Origin: Pseudomonadota bacterium | GTDB lineage: Bacteria > Pseudomonadota > Alphaproteobacteria > Rhizobiales > Aestuariivirgaceae | DNA length: 42,304 bases | Reading direction: 5' to 3' | NCBI GenBank assembly: GCA_963205315.1 | Contig: CAUJIO010000071.1 | Coordinates: forward strand, 1-42,304 | In this document: one piece after another, positions 28,883-38,348 of the stretch | Layout of the letters: each line of letters begins with the position of its first letter | Position numbering within the stretch: the stretch's first letter is position 1 | Notes under the pieces: model-generated | The model's input: the letters and a program-made list of their open reading frames with translations, nothing else | Database searches by the model: none | Told to the model about the DNA's origin: nothing | Program-made: the position numbers and the translations under genes

Positions 28883-29917
28883 TCAGCCGAACGGCACCAG
28901 ACGCTTGGCCTGCTCATCCCACAAGGTGAGCCGGACGCAGGCGAAGCTTTGCCCCAGGCTGATGCGGCCGATGCTGCGCAACTCCGGATGATCGGCCAGA
29001 ACCTCTGGCAACCGGTAGAAAGGTATGCGGCTGTTCAGATGATGCAGATGATGGATGCCGATATTTCCGGTGAGCCACATCAGCGGCTTTGGCAGATCAT
29101 AGAATGAACTTCCGTGCAGAGCAGCATGGGCGTGAGTCCACTGCGGTTGGCGTTCCCATGAGGTGCGCTCGAACTGATGCTGGACATAGAACAGCCAGAC
29201 GCCGATCGAGGCTCCGACCATGACGGTGGGAAGCTGGATCGCCAGCAGCGCATGCAGTCCGATCATCCAAATGAGAATCAGTGCAAGTGCCAGCGCCCCG
29301 GCATTGGTCAGCATGGTGCTCGCCCATGGCATGGTGCCCTCGCGCATCGCGCCGAATGGCAGCCGCTGCTGCAGCAGGAACAGATAGGCCGGTCCCACCA
29401 CGAACATGACCAGGGGATGGCGATAGATCCGGTAGCGCAATTTTCCGAACCAGGTTCGCGCCGCATATTCCTCGACCGTCAGCGTATCGATGTCGCCAAT
29501 GCCACGCCGGTCGAGATTCCCGGAACTGGCATGATGCAGCGCATGCGACCGCCGCCAGAAATCATATGGTGTGAGTGTCAATACGCCGATGACCCGTCCC
29601 ACCCAGTCATTGGCGCGGCGCGAGCTGAACAGGGCGCCATGCCCGCAATCGTGCTGAATCATGAACAGCCGTACCAGAAAGGCGCCGGTGGGAACGGCCA
29701 GCGGCAGGCTCAGCCACAGGCTGTACTGGCTGACGTACAGCATCAGCGCCCAAAGAGCGGCGAACGGCAGCACGGTCGCCAGGATTTCAAACGTGGCTTT
29801 ACGGTTGTCAGCCTGACGATAGGAGTTGAGCCGCGGTAGCCACGAAGCTGTGGCCGGGGCAGACGTCGATGCGTTTTCCAGCGTAATCCTTTCGCCCGCA
29901 ACTCTGTGAGCGGGCAA
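28883..29917 (-). CDS. fatty acid desaturase
   Basis: 344 aa. Three histidine boxes of membrane fatty acid desaturases are present: HDCGH (~90), HALHH (~125) and HHLHH (~290), with paired TM helices around them (ATVLPFAALWALMLYV, LSLPLAVPTGAFLVRL and ALALALILIWMIGL). It resembles DesA/omega-6-type enzymes that place a double bond in acyl chains using a di-iron centre. The longest start is TTG 29917 and no better start or clear ribosome site is seen, so the N-terminus is uncertain. Confidence 0.88.
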   Translation of the reverse strand: MPAHRVAGERITLENASTSAPATASWLPRLNSYRQADNRKATFEILATVLPFAALWALMLYVSQYSLWLSLPLAVPTGAFLVRLFMIQHDCGHGALFSSRRANDWVGRVIGVLTLTPYDFWRRSHALHHASSGNLDRRGIGDIDTLTVEEYAARTWFGKLRYRIYRHPLVMFVVGPAYLFLLQQRLPFGAMREGTMPWASTMLTNAGALALALILIWMIGLHALLAIQLPTVMVGASIGVWLFYVQHQFERTSWERQPQWTHAHAALHGSSFYDLPKPLMWLTGNIGIHHLHHLNSRIPFYRLPEVLADHPELRSIGRISLGQSFACVRLTLWDEQAKRLVPFG

Positions 29918-30009
29918 TATGCGTGCTCATAGCAGGCTTCCACCGGCAAGTCACAAGCGGAGTGCAATCGCGGACGAGTATTTCCGGCGGCGTGGGTACG
30001 CCCCTGGCG

Positions 30010-30819
30010 TCAACCCAGAAGCTGCCGAAGTGTCTCCCGGTTCCTCCGCACCGCAGTCTCGGGATCAGCCGCCGCGACATCCGATTCCTCCTCCGCGACG
30101 ATCCACCCGTTGAAACGCGGTGCGGATGATACGGCCTCAACCACTGCCCGCGTGTCGCAGACGCCCTCACCAAGCATCTGCCAGTGTCCGCGTGAATCGA
30201 CGTCCTTGAGATGCAGATAGCGGACGCGGTCGCGGTACAGCGTGACCGTCTCGACCAGTGTCATGCCGCCGCGCAGGATGTGGCCGGTATCGGGAACCCA
30301 GCCGATGACGGCGCGATCGGTCAACGCCATGATTCGCGCATATTCGTCACCCGTGCCAAGCAAGGTGTTGTGATGTGAACTCGGATGAAACGCGACGTCG
30401 ACACCCATGCGCTGGCCCAGTGCGCCGATGGCATTGTAGATCCTCGCGGCCGCGGCGAATTTGCCGGCTTTGTCGCCCGCCGACATGATGGTGGCGCTGC
30501 CAAGCGACAGCACGGCGCCCGGAAACTGCGCCACGAAATCCAGCACGCGCTCTGCCGCAGCAAGATCCGCATCAAAGGCCGCAGGTTCGGTAAATCCGCT
30601 GTCGCTGGCCCAGGCAAAGGCGATGAGGTCGAGGCCATGGGTATTCAGAGCTACCGCAAAATCCTTCGGTCGCGCCGCATAGGAACCGATCATCTTGTCG
30701 GTAATCTCAATGCCGCTGTAACCGCCGGCGGCAATCGAGCCGAGCAGATCATCGGCCGTGCCAGTCCAGCGCTCACCCAGCATTTCCCAGGTATAGGTCT
30801 GGCATCCGATCCGCAGCAT
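30010..30819 (-). CDS. sugar phosphate isomerase/epimerase (xylose isomerase-like TIM barrel)
   Basis: 269 aa from ATG 30819 (MLRIGCQTYTWEMLGERWTG). A longer frame would overlap the divergent oxidoreductase and is rejected. AP-endonuclease-2-type TIM barrel with GYSGIEITDKMIG, VDVAFHPSSHHNTL, IGWVPDTGHI and YLHLKDVD, the metal-ligand positions of the family (His, Glu, Asp). Family members epimerise or isomerise keto-sugars, or dehydrate inosose. It is divergent from a Gfo/Idh/MocA gene, which often acts on the same sugar or polyol pathway. The exact substrate is unknown. Confidence 0.85.
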   Translation of the reverse strand: MLRIGCQTYTWEMLGERWTGTADDLLGSIAAGGYSGIEITDKMIGSYAARPKDFAVALNTHGLDLIAFAWASDSGFTEPAAFDADLAAAERVLDFVAQFPGAVLSLGSATIMSAGDKAGKFAAAARIYNAIGALGQRMGVDVAFHPSSHHNTLLGTGDEYARIMALTDRAVIGWVPDTGHILRGGMTLVETVTLYRDRVRYLHLKDVDSRGHWQMLGEGVCDTRAVVEAVSSAPRFNGWIVAEEESDVAAADPETAVRRNRETLRQLLG

Positions 30820-30991
30820 GGGCAGTCTCCTTGTTGTGGCATCAGGCAATAGCGGCTCGTCCTTTGCGCCTGCAAGTCCCCGTGCGAGCAAGGCAGGTCC
30901 GCGCCGCTGAGCGCGCTTTCCCGCATGAAGTGCGCCTCGACCCTGTGATAAAGATACGCGCAACTGAAGAACGGGGAAGGATTCCGGCACA

Positions 30992-32128
30992 ATGAGCAGG
31001 CTGCGCATCGGCGTCATCGGCTGCGGCAATATTTCGGCCACCTATCTGCGCAATGCCGCGCTGTTCCCGCAGCTGGAACTGCGCGCCTGTGCGGACATGG
31101 TTCTGGACGCGGCGAAAGCACGCGCGGCCGAGTTTGGCATCAGGGCCATGACCGTGGACGCCCTGCTGGCCGCCGATGATGTTGATCTCGTTCTCAACCT
31201 GACTATACCAAACGCGCACTTCGATGTGTCGATGTCGGCGCTGCGGGCCGGCAAGCATGTGTTCACCGAGAAGCCGTTGGCGGCGACGGCAGCCCTCGCA
31301 CGGCAAATCGTTGCCGAAGCCCGCAACCGGAATCTGGCACTCGGCTCCGCTCCCGACACGTTTCTGGGTGCCGCCGGAAGGCTTGCGCGGCGGCTCATGG
31401 ACGGCGGGGCCATCGGCAAGCCGGTGGCCGGCACCGCCTTCATGATGGGGCGCGGCATGGAACACTGGCATCCCAATCCGCAATTCTACTATCAGCCCGG
31501 CGGCGGTCCCGCCCTCGACATGGGCCCCTACTATGTCACCATGCTTGTGAACCTGCTCGGTCCGGCAAAGCGCGTAATGGCGATGACCGCCACAGGTTCG
31601 GCTGAACGCCGCATCACGGCGCCCGGGCCCAGCCACGGCACCAGCTTCGCTGTCGGCACGCCGACAACCGCCATGGCGCTTGTCGAATTTGCCAATGGCG
31701 CGGCAGTGACCCTGGGCTTCAGCTGGGACGTCTACCGCCACAGCAACCAGCCAATCGAACTGCACGGCACAGCGGGTTCGCTTCGCTTGCCGGATCCGGA
31801 CACATTCGGTGGCACAATCGGCCTCAGCGAAGCCGGAAAACCGTGGCAGGACTTTGAAACCAGCGGCCTGCTGGATGGCGAGATCAACTGGCCCTATGCC
31901 GCGCCCGATCGCGCCAATTATCGCATGCTGGGCGTAGCGGACCTGGCGAGGGCGCTGGCCACCGGGCAGCAGGCCCGGGCCAGTGGCGATCTGGCCCTGC
32001 ATGTGCTGGACATCCTCGAAGCCATTCTGGTGTCGGGAGAAAGCGGTGCGCCGCAAATGCTGGCAGGCGGTCCGCCGCAACCAGTGGCGCTGACCGAGCA
32101 GGATGCCCTGGCACTGAGGGGTCAATAG
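30992..32128 (+). CDS. Gfo/Idh/MocA family oxidoreductase
   Basis: 378 aa. N-terminal Rossmann fold with GVIGCGNISATYL; the conserved EKPLAAT contains the catalytic-region Lys (~93). The C-terminal alpha/beta domain has GPYYVTMLVNLLGPAKRVMA. NAD(P)-dependent dehydrogenase of a sugar, inositol or related polyol. GGAAGG lies upstream of the ATG. It is followed after one base by an SDR gene and then another SDR, so it heads a three-gene catabolic operon. Confidence 0.9.
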   Translation: MSRLRIGVIGCGNISATYLRNAALFPQLELRACADMVLDAAKARAAEFGIRAMTVDALLAADDVDLVLNLTIPNAHFDVSMSALRAGKHVFTEKPLAATAALARQIVAEARNRNLALGSAPDTFLGAAGRLARRLMDGGAIGKPVAGTAFMMGRGMEHWHPNPQFYYQPGGGPALDMGPYYVTMLVNLLGPAKRVMAMTATGSAERRITAPGPSHGTSFAVGTPTTAMALVEFANGAAVTLGFSWDVYRHSNQPIELHGTAGSLRLPDPDTFGGTIGLSEAGKPWQDFETSGLLDGEINWPYAAPDRANYRMLGVADLARALATGQQARASGDLALHVLDILEAILVSGESGAPQMLAGGPPQPVALTEQDALALRGQ

Positions 32129-32129
32129 C

Positions 32130-32885
32130 ATGTCAGCCAAATTCGCAACCTACCCAAGTCTCAAAGACCGCGTTGTTTTCGTCACCGGTGGCGCAAGTGG
32201 CATTGGCGCCGACATCGTGCGTGCATTCCACGATTCAGGCGCCAGGGTTGCCTTCGTCGACATCCAGGACACGGCGGGCAAGGCTCTCGCCGCGGAACTC
32301 GGCGCCCTGTTCCTCCACTGTGATCTGACCGACATTGAATCGCTGAAGGCTTCGATTGCCGCAGTTCATGCGGCTCTGGGGCCGATCGGCGTCTTGGTCA
32401 ACAATGCCGCGAATGACGACCGTCACCCGATCGACGATGTGAACGTCGACTATTGGGACTGGTCGCAGCATGTGAACCTGCGGCCGCATTTCTTCGCCGC
32501 CCAGGCCGTCCGCCCGCAAATGCGTGAACTCGGCGGTGGCTCGATCATCAATTTCTCCTCCATCGCCTGGCGGCTGGGTTCGGATACGATGGCGCCATAC
32601 GCCACGGCGAAATCCGCCGTCATCGGACTCACCAAGGCACTGGCGCGCGGTTTCGGGGCCGACAATATTCGCGTCAATGCCATCGAGCCCGGCGCGGTGA
32701 TGACCGAGAAGCAGCGCCAACTCTGGTACAAGACGGCAGAGTCTGTCGACGCCATGGTCGAGCGCCAGTTGCTCCGCCGCGTGCTGACCGGCGAAGATAT
32801 CGCCCGCGCCGTGTTGTTTCTAGCCTCTGACGACAGCCGCATGATCACAAAGCAGTCGCTGATTGTCGACGCCGGCATGGCGTGA
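32130..32885 (+). CDS. SDR family oxidoreductase
   Basis: 251 aa. Classical short-chain dehydrogenase: cofactor motif TGGASGIG (~19), NNAAND (~92), catalytic Ser in NFSSIAWRLG and the YATAK Tyr-Lys pair, then NAIEPGAVMTEKQ. A D in FVDIQD after strand 2 favours NAD. Similar to sugar (xylose, fucose, galactose) dehydrogenases, but the substrate is not proven. Starts one base after the Gfo/Idh/MocA stop. Confidence 0.9.
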   Translation: MSAKFATYPSLKDRVVFVTGGASGIGADIVRAFHDSGARVAFVDIQDTAGKALAAELGALFLHCDLTDIESLKASIAAVHAALGPIGVLVNNAANDDRHPIDDVNVDYWDWSQHVNLRPHFFAAQAVRPQMRELGGGSIINFSSIAWRLGSDTMAPYATAKSAVIGLTKALARGFGADNIRVNAIEPGAVMTEKQRQLWYKTAESVDAMVERQLLRRVLTGEDIARAVLFLASDDSRMITKQSLIVDAGMA

Positions 32886-32966
32886 TGCCGCGCGCTGGTG
32901 ACGTCTGATGATTTGCTAAGCCGGTCGTGGACAGGCAGTATGGTGGCACAGCAGGGAGCACCGAAC

Positions 32967-33698
32967 ATGGAAGTCGCGATCATCACCGGCGGAACGCGTG
33001 GCATTGGCGCAGCCGTTGCCACTGCACTGGCACACCGCAATGTGCGGCTGGTGCTCAATGGCCGCAACCGCGATGCCGACGTCGACGGGATACTGGGGAA
33101 ATTGAGCGCGCTGACGGAAGTCCGCTTCATCGCCGGCGATGCCAGCGATCCCACCGTCGCCACAGCGCTCGTCAGCGAGGCAAGGTCGCAATTCGGGCGT
33201 CTCGATTATGTGGTTCCGGCCGCCGGTGGACCCAACCCCGGCAAGATCACCGACCTGACGTTTGACCAATGGAGCGACGCTTTCCGGGTGCATGTCCACG
33301 CTGTGTTTCATCTGTTCCGCGCCGCCCAGCCGGCCTTGGCCGTTCAGGGTGGTGCATTCGTCATGGTGGGATCGGTTGCCGGAAAACGGGGATGTCCGTC
33401 AACTGTCGCCTATCAAACCGCGAAGGGCGCCCTGCCCCAAATGGCGCGTGCCCTGGCGCGCGACCATGCGGCGGAAGGCATTCGTGTCAACGTCATCGAA
33501 CCTGGCATCATCCGGACCCGTTTCCACGCCGCGATGACGCCTGAGGCCGAACGCAACAACCTGGACAACCGCATTCCTCTCCGCCGCTTCGGTACGCCGG
33601 ATCACGTCGCCTCCGCCGTACTCGAATTGCTGACCAACCCCTTCATCACCGGCGAGACTCTGGTGATCGACGGCGGGATGTCGATGCGTATGGTATAA
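32967..33698 (+). CDS. SDR family oxidoreductase
   Basis: 243 aa from ATG 32967, with GGGAG eight bases upstream; the extended frame lacks such support. TGGTRGIG (~9), GRNRD after strand 2 (Arg favours NADP), catalytic VGSVAGKRG and YQTAK, NVIEPGIIRT and the C-terminal GETLVIDGGMSM. Where NNAG is expected it has PAAGGP. It completes the three-gene operon with the preceding dehydrogenases. Confidence 0.88.
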   Translation: MEVAIITGGTRGIGAAVATALAHRNVRLVLNGRNRDADVDGILGKLSALTEVRFIAGDASDPTVATALVSEARSQFGRLDYVVPAAGGPNPGKITDLTFDQWSDAFRVHVHAVFHLFRAAQPALAVQGGAFVMVGSVAGKRGCPSTVAYQTAKGALPQMARALARDHAAEGIRVNVIEPGIIRTRFHAAMTPEAERNNLDNRIPLRRFGTPDHVASAVLELLTNPFITGETLVIDGGMSMRMV

Positions 33699-33736
33699 GT
33701 GCGCAGTGGGGGAAAACGGGCGATGACGGAATTTGA

Positions 33737-34762
33737 ATGCATGTTGGCAGCACGTTGACCGAACACGCGGATGAGGCCGCACTTGAGGGCCTCGGGTGGT
33801 CTGCATTCTTTGCGGCACAGGTGACGGCGGAGGACGCGGGCCTCGTTCCCATGCGGATCGCGACGGTGCACCGGTCGCGGCTGACGGCAATCGCAACGGC
33901 CGGACCCGTGCGCCTGGTGCTGCAGCCGCATACCAACACGGGCGACTTTGCGGTGGGTGACTGGATTCTGGCTGATCCGCACACGCATGTGCCGGGCCGC
34001 CGCCTTGCCCGCAAGTCGGTGCTTGAACGGCACACAGCCGGAAGCCAGATGCCGCAGCTCGCTGCCGCCAACATCGACACACTCTTCATCGTCACCTCCT
34101 GCAATGCCGACTTCAACGCCGCGCGGCTTGAACGCTATCTGGCGATGGCCAATCAGGCCGCCATTACCCCGGTGATCCTGTTGACCAAGGCCGATACCGC
34201 CGCCGATGTGCGGAGCTATGTGGATCAGGCAGCGGCGCTACAACGCGATCTCGTCGTGCTGACGGTGAACCCGCGATCGCCCGAGGCCGCGGCGGCGCTT
34301 GCGCCCTGGTGTGGCCCCGGCCAGACCGTGGCGGTGGTCGGCTCATCAGGCGTTGGCAAATCGACTTTGGTGAACACGCTCGCCGGGCCGGACCAGGAAC
34401 AGGCCCAACTCACCGGCGGCATTCGCGAGCACGACTCCAAGGGACGTCATACCACCACGGCGCGCTCCCTACACGCCATCGCCGGCGGCGGCTGGGTGAT
34501 CGATACGCCGGGAATGCGCACATTGCACGTTGGCGACTCGGCTGAGGGCATCGGCACGCTCTTCGCAGAAATCACTGAGCTTGCCCACCTCTGCCGCTTC
34601 CGCGATTGTACGCACCTGCATGAACCGGGTTGCGCCGTGCAGGCCGCGGTCGCCAGCGGAACGGTGGACGCCGAACGGTTTGCGCGGTGGCAGAAACTGC
34701 TGGAGGAAAATTCCAGCAACACGCCCGTTCGCAGCGGACCGCGCGGCGGCAGGAAGCGCTAG
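33737..34762 (+). CDS. rsgA: ribosome small subunit-dependent GTPase A
   Basis: 341 aa. Circularly permuted GTPase with motif order G4 (LLTKAD), then G1 (GSSGVGKSTL), G2 (RHTTT) and G3 (DTPGMR). An N-terminal OB-type domain precedes it and a zinc knuckle follows (CRFRDCTHLHEPGCAV, with Cys, Cys, His, Cys ligands). RsgA checks late maturation of the 30S subunit and releases RbfA. A basic tail (GPRGGRKR) may contact rRNA. The gene lies 38 bases after the SDR operon; linkage is not obvious. Confidence 0.95.
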   Translation: MHVGSTLTEHADEAALEGLGWSAFFAAQVTAEDAGLVPMRIATVHRSRLTAIATAGPVRLVLQPHTNTGDFAVGDWILADPHTHVPGRRLARKSVLERHTAGSQMPQLAAANIDTLFIVTSCNADFNAARLERYLAMANQAAITPVILLTKADTAADVRSYVDQAAALQRDLVVLTVNPRSPEAAAALAPWCGPGQTVAVVGSSGVGKSTLVNTLAGPDQEQAQLTGGIREHDSKGRHTTTARSLHAIAGGGWVIDTPGMRTLHVGDSAEGIGTLFAEITELAHLCRFRDCTHLHEPGCAVQAAVASGTVDAERFARWQKLLEENSSNTPVRSGPRGGRKR

Positions 34763-34796
34763 CTTCAGAGTGTTCGAGTGCCGGTCGCTCCGGCGC

Positions 34797-36344
34797 CTAA
34801 GCGGCGCTTTGCGCGTTCCTGATCTTGAACACGTCCTTCACCAGATGCTCGGCCGTACGCACCGCCTGCGCGACGATGGTGAGTGACGGATTGACGGCCG
34901 TCGAGGACGGCAGGAATGAGGCATCGACAACGTAGAGATTATCCACATCCCAGACCTTGCAGAATGGGTCGAGCACCGAGGTCTTGGGGTCCGTGCCGAA
35001 CCGGGCCGTACCACACTGATGCATCGCCACCTTGATATCCATCTTCTGGGTGATGATGATCGGATATCCCATCGCCCGCATCAGCTTGGTCCATTGCTTC
35101 ACCAGTTCGCCGTGGGACTTGAGATTGTTGGCCGTATAGGCGAGGCGGATCTTGCCATCGCTGTCGATCGACACGCGATTTTCGGGATCGGGAAGATCTT
35201 CCGACATGATCCACCAGTCGACGCTGCGCGTGGCGAACCAGTTCATCAGCCATTCGGGGATGGCCTTCATGTTGGCGGTCAGCATGCCGCCCTGCAATTT
35301 GCCGAGGCCCTGCACGTTGCCTAGCGGATAGGGCTTCACGCTGTTGGCAAGATAGTAATCGTTGATACACAGCGATTTCTGGAACACGACGTTGTTCTTC
35401 TTGAACGGATTGACCGCCATCATCGCCGTATTGTTGTGGGCCATGTAGTTGCGGCCCAACTGGTCCGAACTGTTGTTGCCGACCCCCTTGGGATGTTTGG
35501 CATTGGCCGAGCGCAGCAACAGCGCCGCCGAATTGATGGCGCCCGCGCTCGATACGAACAGATCGCCGTTGATGACTTTCGTCTGACCCTTCTGCTCGAC
35601 CTCGACGCCGACAACCTTGCGCCCCGTGTCATCGGTGATGAGGCGAAGCACCTTTGACTCGAGGATGAGATCGACATTGCCGGTGGCGATGGCCGGATCG
35701 ACGAGACGCACTTCGGCATCGTTCTTGGCGCCCAGTTTGCAGGCAAAGCCATCGCAGGTGCGGCAACGCACGCATTTGCCGCCGGGATGCAGATCGATCG
35801 CCACTGGCAGCGGAAACGGCTTCAGCCCCATCTCGCGCAGGCGCGCATCGAACACCGCAATTTCAGGTTCATGGCCAATGGCCGGATGCGGCATGGGGCC
35901 GGAGCGCGGCGGCTCGCACGGATCCATGCCCGCCGTGCCGTGTGTGCCCATCAGCCGTTCGGCGACGTCGTAATAGGGGGCAAGATCGGCATAGCGAATC
36001 GGCCAGGCGGGCGCCACGCCGGCCTCATGCTGCAAATCTTCGAAATCCTCGGCACGGAAACGCACAGTTGCGGTGCCGAAGAATTTCGAGTTTCCACCGA
36101 CATAGTAGTACGTCGACGGATTGAATTCCTGGCCCTGGCGATCGCGCCAGGTTTCCTTGGTCGCGTAGCGCCGCTCATGGAACACCGCTTTGACGCTCCA
36201 GTTGTCAGCTTCGCGCGGCAGACGCGTTCCACGTTCGATGACGAGCACGGTTGCGCCTGCAAGCGCCAGCCGGTTGGCGATGGCGCCACCGCCAACGCCC
36301 GCGCCGATGACCACGGCATCGTAGGACTTGCGCAAATCGGTCAT
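34797..36344 (-). CDS. GMC family FAD-dependent oxidoreductase
   Basis: 515 aa. FAD-binding VVIGAGVGGGAIANRLA (~12-28) followed by VLVIERG; GGNSKFFGTATVRF is the GMC flavin region. A four-cysteine cluster CVRCRTCDGFAC (~190-200) is seen in sugar and polyol dehydrogenases of this class. The C-terminal HQCGTARFG and VVDASFLPSSTAVNPSLTI hold the active-site His and Asn. It oxidises an alcohol or sugar, passing electrons to a carrier. Its ATG overlaps the GntR stop (36341-36344), so regulator and enzyme are coupled. No signal peptide is visible. Confidence 0.92.
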   Translation of the reverse strand: MTDLRKSYDAVVIGAGVGGGAIANRLALAGATVLVIERGTRLPREADNWSVKAVFHERRYATKETWRDRQGQEFNPSTYYYVGGNSKFFGTATVRFRAEDFEDLQHEAGVAPAWPIRYADLAPYYDVAERLMGTHGTAGMDPCEPPRSGPMPHPAIGHEPEIAVFDARLREMGLKPFPLPVAIDLHPGGKCVRCRTCDGFACKLGAKNDAEVRLVDPAIATGNVDLILESKVLRLITDDTGRKVVGVEVEQKGQTKVINGDLFVSSAGAINSAALLLRSANAKHPKGVGNNSSDQLGRNYMAHNNTAMMAVNPFKKNNVVFQKSLCINDYYLANSVKPYPLGNVQGLGKLQGGMLTANMKAIPEWLMNWFATRSVDWWIMSEDLPDPENRVSIDSDGKIRLAYTANNLKSHGELVKQWTKLMRAMGYPIIITQKMDIKVAMHQCGTARFGTDPKTSVLDPFCKVWDVDNLYVVDASFLPSSTAVNPSLTIVAQAVRTAEHLVKDVFKIRNAQSAA

Positions 36345-37069
36345 TGTCTTCTCCTCATCGTCACAACATCACCTCGTGACGTACTGTTTGAATCGTCGCT
36401 GGCGTCCGAGAACAGTGCCGCCTTGTCGTCATACATGCCCGCCATCACCGCGAACGAACTGTCGAGGTGAACACGCATCGCCAGTTCGGACTGCGTCGCA
36501 TTGCGGCGCTGCAGCGCCTGGGCAATCGCCGCGTGCTGTTCGGTCACCTCCGCCAGATGCCCCGGCACCGGCGCACTCAGTTGCCGCATGCGGTCGAGAT
36601 GGACCTTGGCCAGCGTGATGAACTTCCAGATCCGCGGATAGCCGCTGATCCGCGCAATGGCCGCGTGGAACGCATCATCGACCTCGAGATAATCCTCAAG
36701 CCGGTCTTCTTTCAGGATCACCCGCATTCGCGCGATGATCGCATTGAGCTGTGCGCTCTCGACCTCGCTGATGCGCTCGCAGGCCTTGCGCACGCTCTCG
36801 ATTTCCAGCGCGCGGCGCAGGATGAACCCCTCCTCCGCAACCTTGAACGAGATGCGGCTGACGAAGGTGCCGGAATGCGGATAGATATTCACGAGATCTT
36901 CTTCGGCCAGCCGCTGCAGCGCCTCACGCACCGGCGTGCGCGACACATCGAAGCGCTCGCCGATATCCTTTTCAAGAATTGCCGACCCCGGCTCCATGTC
37001 CAGCCGCACGATGGCGCGCCGCAGAAACTCATATATCTGATCGGACTTGGCAGGCGGTTTCTCAGGCAT
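36341..37069 (-). CDS. GntR family regulator (FCD domain)
   Basis: 242 aa. N-terminal winged HTH typical of FadR-subfamily GntR proteins (DIGERFDVSRTPVREALQRL, residues ~38-57), then an FCD all-helical effector domain with the metal-binding pattern D...H (VDDAFHAAIARISG) and later HLDRM and EQHAAIAQAL histidines. Binds small carboxylates or sugar acids. Divergent from an alcohol dehydrogenase across 130 bases holding two inverted repeats, which it probably controls along with its own operon. Confidence 0.93.
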   Translation of the reverse strand: MPEKPPAKSDQIYEFLRRAIVRLDMEPGSAILEKDIGERFDVSRTPVREALQRLAEEDLVNIYPHSGTFVSRISFKVAEEGFILRRALEIESVRKACERISEVESAQLNAIIARMRVILKEDRLEDYLEVDDAFHAAIARISGYPRIWKFITLAKVHLDRMRQLSAPVPGHLAEVTEQHAAIAQALQRRNATQSELAMRVHLDSSFAVMAGMYDDKAALFSDASDDSNSTSRGDVVTMRRRQ

Positions 37070-37103
37070 GCCACTACTGTATTTCGAGGGTTTTCATAGA
37101 AAA

Positions 37104-37118
37104 ATTCAGCTGCTGAAT
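37104..37118. promoter_or_regulatory. inverted repeat in the GntR/Fe-ADH divergent region
   Basis: ATTCAGC-T-GCTGAAT, perfect seven-base arms around one base, 35-49 bases before the GntR start. Candidate binding site of the GntR protein or another regulator; inferred from position and symmetry. Confidence 0.5.
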
Positions 37119-37123
37119 CCAGA

Positions 37124-37167
37124 TTGACAGGGCGCACCTGATCTGTGCCTAATAACTCATATATTAG
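37124..37167 (+). promoter_or_regulatory. promoter and operator of the Fe-ADH/SDR operon
   Basis: TTGACA at 37124-37129 is followed after 18-19 bases by CCTAATA, a plausible -35/-10 pair. The -10 region lies in the inverted repeat CTAATA-N7-TATTAG (37149-37167), so a bound regulator would block RNA polymerase. Confidence 0.5.
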
Positions 37168-37199
37168 ATAATGACACAAGCAGAAAGTCGGCCCGCCTC

Positions 37200-38312
37200 A
37201 TGAGCACGATCAGCTATCTCACCCGCATTGAGTTCGGCGAGGGCCAGATCGCCCGGCTTCCCGAGTTCCTCGCCGCTCTCGGCATCGCCAGGCCGCTGAT
37301 CGCCACGGACAAGGGTTTGGTGGCAACGGGCCTGGTGGAGAAGATTGCCGGCCTGCTGAACATCCCTGTCACGGTCTTCGACGGAACCCCAGCAAATCCA
37401 ACCGAAGAAGCCGTTCTCAACGCCCATGCCGTCTACAAGCAAAATGGCTGCGATGGCATCATCGGATTGGGCGGCGGCTCGGCCCTCGATCTGGCCAAGG
37501 CGGTGCGCTTGCTCACTGGTCACGACGGCCCTCTGGCGCAATATACGCTGGTGGCCGGCGGCCTCTCGCGCATTCACGGCCGCATCTGCCCGATGATCGC
37601 CATCCCGACCACGTCCGGCACCGGTTCGGAAGTCGGCCGCGCCGCCGTCATCATCACCGCGGAAGGGCGCAAGCTTGGCATCATCTCTCCCCACATGCTG
37701 CCCTCGATCGCCCTGTGCGATCCCGAGCTGACCTACGGCTTGCCAGCCTTCCTCACCGCCGCCACCGGCATGGATGCGATGTCGCATTGCCTTGAAACCT
37801 TCATGGCGCCGTCCTTCAATCCACCCGCTGACGCCATCGCCATGGATGGCCTGACGCGCGGTTGGCGCTCGCTTGAAACCGCCGTCCGCAATGGCAACAA
37901 CAAGGCGGCCCGCAACGACATGATGATGTGCGCGCTCGAAGGCGCCATGGCCTTCCAGAAGGGCCTTGGCGCCGTTCACGCCCTCACCCACCCGCTGGGC
38001 GCGATCCGCTCGCTCAATCTCCATCACGGCACGCTGAACGCGGTGCTGATGCCCGCCGTCCTTCGCTACAACCGTCCCGTTATCGGGGCGAAGTGGCAGA
38101 CATTGGCCAGCTTCTTCGGCCAAGCGCCGGATGCGGCCATCGCGGCTCTCAACGGCAGGATCGGCATTCCCGCCGGGCTGGGCGCAATGGGCGTCACCGA
38201 GGCAATGATGGAACATGTCTCGCACGAGGCGCTGAAGGACCATTGCCACGCCACAAATCCGAAGATCGCGACGGCTGAGGACTATTTGCAGATCATGCGC
38301 GAGTCCTACTGA
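37200..38312 (+). CDS. iron-containing alcohol dehydrogenase
   Basis: 370 aa. Group III alcohol dehydrogenase: NAD-binding GLGGGSALDLAKAV (~90-103), IPTTSGTGSEVGRAAV (~138), and metal-ligand region with HALTHPLGAI and NLHHGTLNAVLMP (~260-285), plus the AATGMDAMSHCLE helix. Oxidises or reduces a primary alcohol, hydroxy acid or aldehyde. It is divergent from GntR-GMC and followed by an SDR gene, a set that looks like one catabolic module. Confidence 0.93.
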   Translation: MSTISYLTRIEFGEGQIARLPEFLAALGIARPLIATDKGLVATGLVEKIAGLLNIPVTVFDGTPANPTEEAVLNAHAVYKQNGCDGIIGLGGGSALDLAKAVRLLTGHDGPLAQYTLVAGGLSRIHGRICPMIAIPTTSGTGSEVGRAAVIITAEGRKLGIISPHMLPSIALCDPELTYGLPAFLTAATGMDAMSHCLETFMAPSFNPPADAIAMDGLTRGWRSLETAVRNGNNKAARNDMMMCALEGAMAFQKGLGAVHALTHPLGAIRSLNLHHGTLNAVLMPAVLRYNRPVIGAKWQTLASFFGQAPDAAIAALNGRIGIPAGLGAMGVTEAMMEHVSHEALKDHCHATNPKIATAEDYLQIMRESY

Positions 38313-38348
38313 CCGCTTTCACCGCACAACCAGTTCCACGAGGCAACC

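Noticed and set aside
30842-32140. Long minus-strand frame opposite the Gfo/Idh/MocA gene
   Set aside because: The + strand shows clear Rossmann and EKP motifs; the reverse frame has none.
37164-38249. Long minus-strand frame opposite the iron-containing alcohol dehydrogenase
   Set aside because: Shadow of a gene with intact NAD and metal-binding motifs.
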